Notes under the pieces: generated by a model
Databases searched by the model: none
The model's input: the letters and a program-made list of their open reading frames with translations, nothing else
What the model was told of the DNA's origin: nothing
Shown: positions 34,698 through 35,180 of the stretch, piece by piece
Position numbering within the stretch: the first letter of the stretch is position 1
Layout: the number at the start of each line of letters is the position of its first letter
Assembly (NCBI RefSeq): GCF_017114985.1
Contig: NZ_JABXKP010000072.1
Location: 1-35,180, forward strand
Length of the DNA stretch: 35,180 bases
Direction: 5' to 3'
Origin: Nostoc sp. JL33
Lineage (GTDB): Bacteria; Cyanobacteriota; Cyanobacteriia; Cyanobacteriales; Nostocaceae
Position numbers and translations under genes: made by a program

Positions 34698-34851
34698 GTC
34701 TCTGACTCTTAATGCCTAATATGAGAGCTGCCGCCTCTTGACTTGACTTGCGACAGCAGCCCAATGAGGTGCATTTCCAGCCAAAGGTGACACGCATTCA
34801 AAAATAAAAAAATACCCCACAATATAAGTAGAGCGGTGTGAATAATTCAAG

Positions 34852-34905
34852 GTTTGTAGTGAGGGCTTCAGCCATCATTTGAGGACTAAAGTCCTCACTA
34901 CGAAC
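34852..34905. mobile_element. Second copy of the GTTTGTAGTGAG inverted-repeat element
   Basis: Ends GTTTGTAGTGAG and CTCACTACGAAC are inverted repeats with inner hairpin AGGACTAAAGTCCT. Same family as 25925-25988. Confidence 0.65.
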
Positions 34906-34988
34906 TAATCTCAAGATTTTTTACATTACTTAATCTAGTTTGATTTATTCTCACCGACTTACTTAGATAATTTATTTATTGGAAATCC

Positions 34989-35123
34989 TTAACCAGGTTT
35001 TAAAGGAGTTTTAGAGGTTGTTTGAAAAGTATTATTGCTAACATCTAAGCCTCCCAAACCTACCACACTGGGCCCACCTTCTTTACAAGTGAATCGGGGT
35101 TTCAAAGCTTCTCGACCTTTCTC
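34989..35123 (-). pseudogene. Possible C-terminal remnant of an unidentified protein
   Basis: A 44-codon open stretch without a start codon reads KPRFTCKEGGPSVVGLGG, then NNTFQTTSKTPLKPG and a stop. The composition looks like the end of a surface or secreted protein, but no family is recognised, and upstream the frame is closed at 35124-35126. It may be a gene fragment or chance. Nothing else coding was seen from 34113 to the window end. Confidence 0.25.
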
Positions 35124-35180
35124 TTAGAGGGTGTTTATAAATAAAAAATAAAGAGCACCATAGTAATTCCCCCAGGACAG

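Noticed and set aside
34488..34712. 74-codon open frame on the plus strand
   Set aside because: It lies across the 184-bp inverted-repeat element and its target duplication; the translation follows the hairpins.

Overview
The window looks like chromosomal DNA of a filamentous, Nostoc-like cyanobacterium. The octamer GCGATCGC (HIP1) recurs throughout, for example near 849, 4631, 10585 and 25182. The gene set is cyanobacterial: CAAD domain, pentapeptide repeats, giant Ser/Thr-His hybrid kinase, Uma2 remnants, EACC1-caspase pair. The spaces between genes are full of palindromes and short terminal-inverted-repeat elements. No tRNA, rRNA, CRISPR array or complete transposase gene was seen. Family names come from recognition of motifs by eye; no search was run.

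Layout. 1-3857: the edge of an unknown gene, a 21-bp tandem repeat that supplies the end of a small HExxH protein, and a large secreted metzincin-type metalloprotease (minus strand). 4.3-7.8 kb: a pentapeptide-repeat protein, a second and larger 21-bp tandem array (11 units), and a LOG-family protein. 7.8-11.1 kb: an LprI-like secreted protein, then a two-gene unit of a YegS-type lipid kinase and a calcineurin-like phosphoesterase. 11.3-14.6 kb (minus): four small genes of envelope or stress type (acidic disordered protein, CAAD protein, BON lipoprotein, duplicated glycine-rich stress protein). 15.0-18.1 kb: divergent from these, a 1038-residue membrane-anchored protein with about seven repeats of about 98 residues. 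18.1-20.3 kb: a repeat-rich zone around an RTX calcium-binding protein and a 31-codon LysR remnant. 20.4-22.0 kb: ilvD. 22.2-25.2 kb: a two-gene EACC1 plus transmembrane caspase module. 25.2-25.9 kb: two broken Uma2 genes. 26.1-34.1 kb (minus): a tandem pair of very large sensor kinases. 34.1-35.2 kb: three short inverted-repeat elements and a possible gene remnant.

The most interesting system is the pair at 22261-25158. A small EACC1 protein is followed 30 bp later by a caspase-like protease with an intact His/Cys dyad, an EF-hand-like loop, one membrane span and a periplasmic type-1 ligand-binding domain. This suggests a protease effector gated by an extracytoplasmic ligand, in the style of bacterial conflict or cell-death systems. 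The second theme is genome plasticity. Short repeats have ended genes (HExxH protein), sit beside broken ones (LysR, Uma2), and have been absorbed in frame into the 2014-residue kinase at three separate places. One 184-bp element still has a clean 11-bp target duplication.
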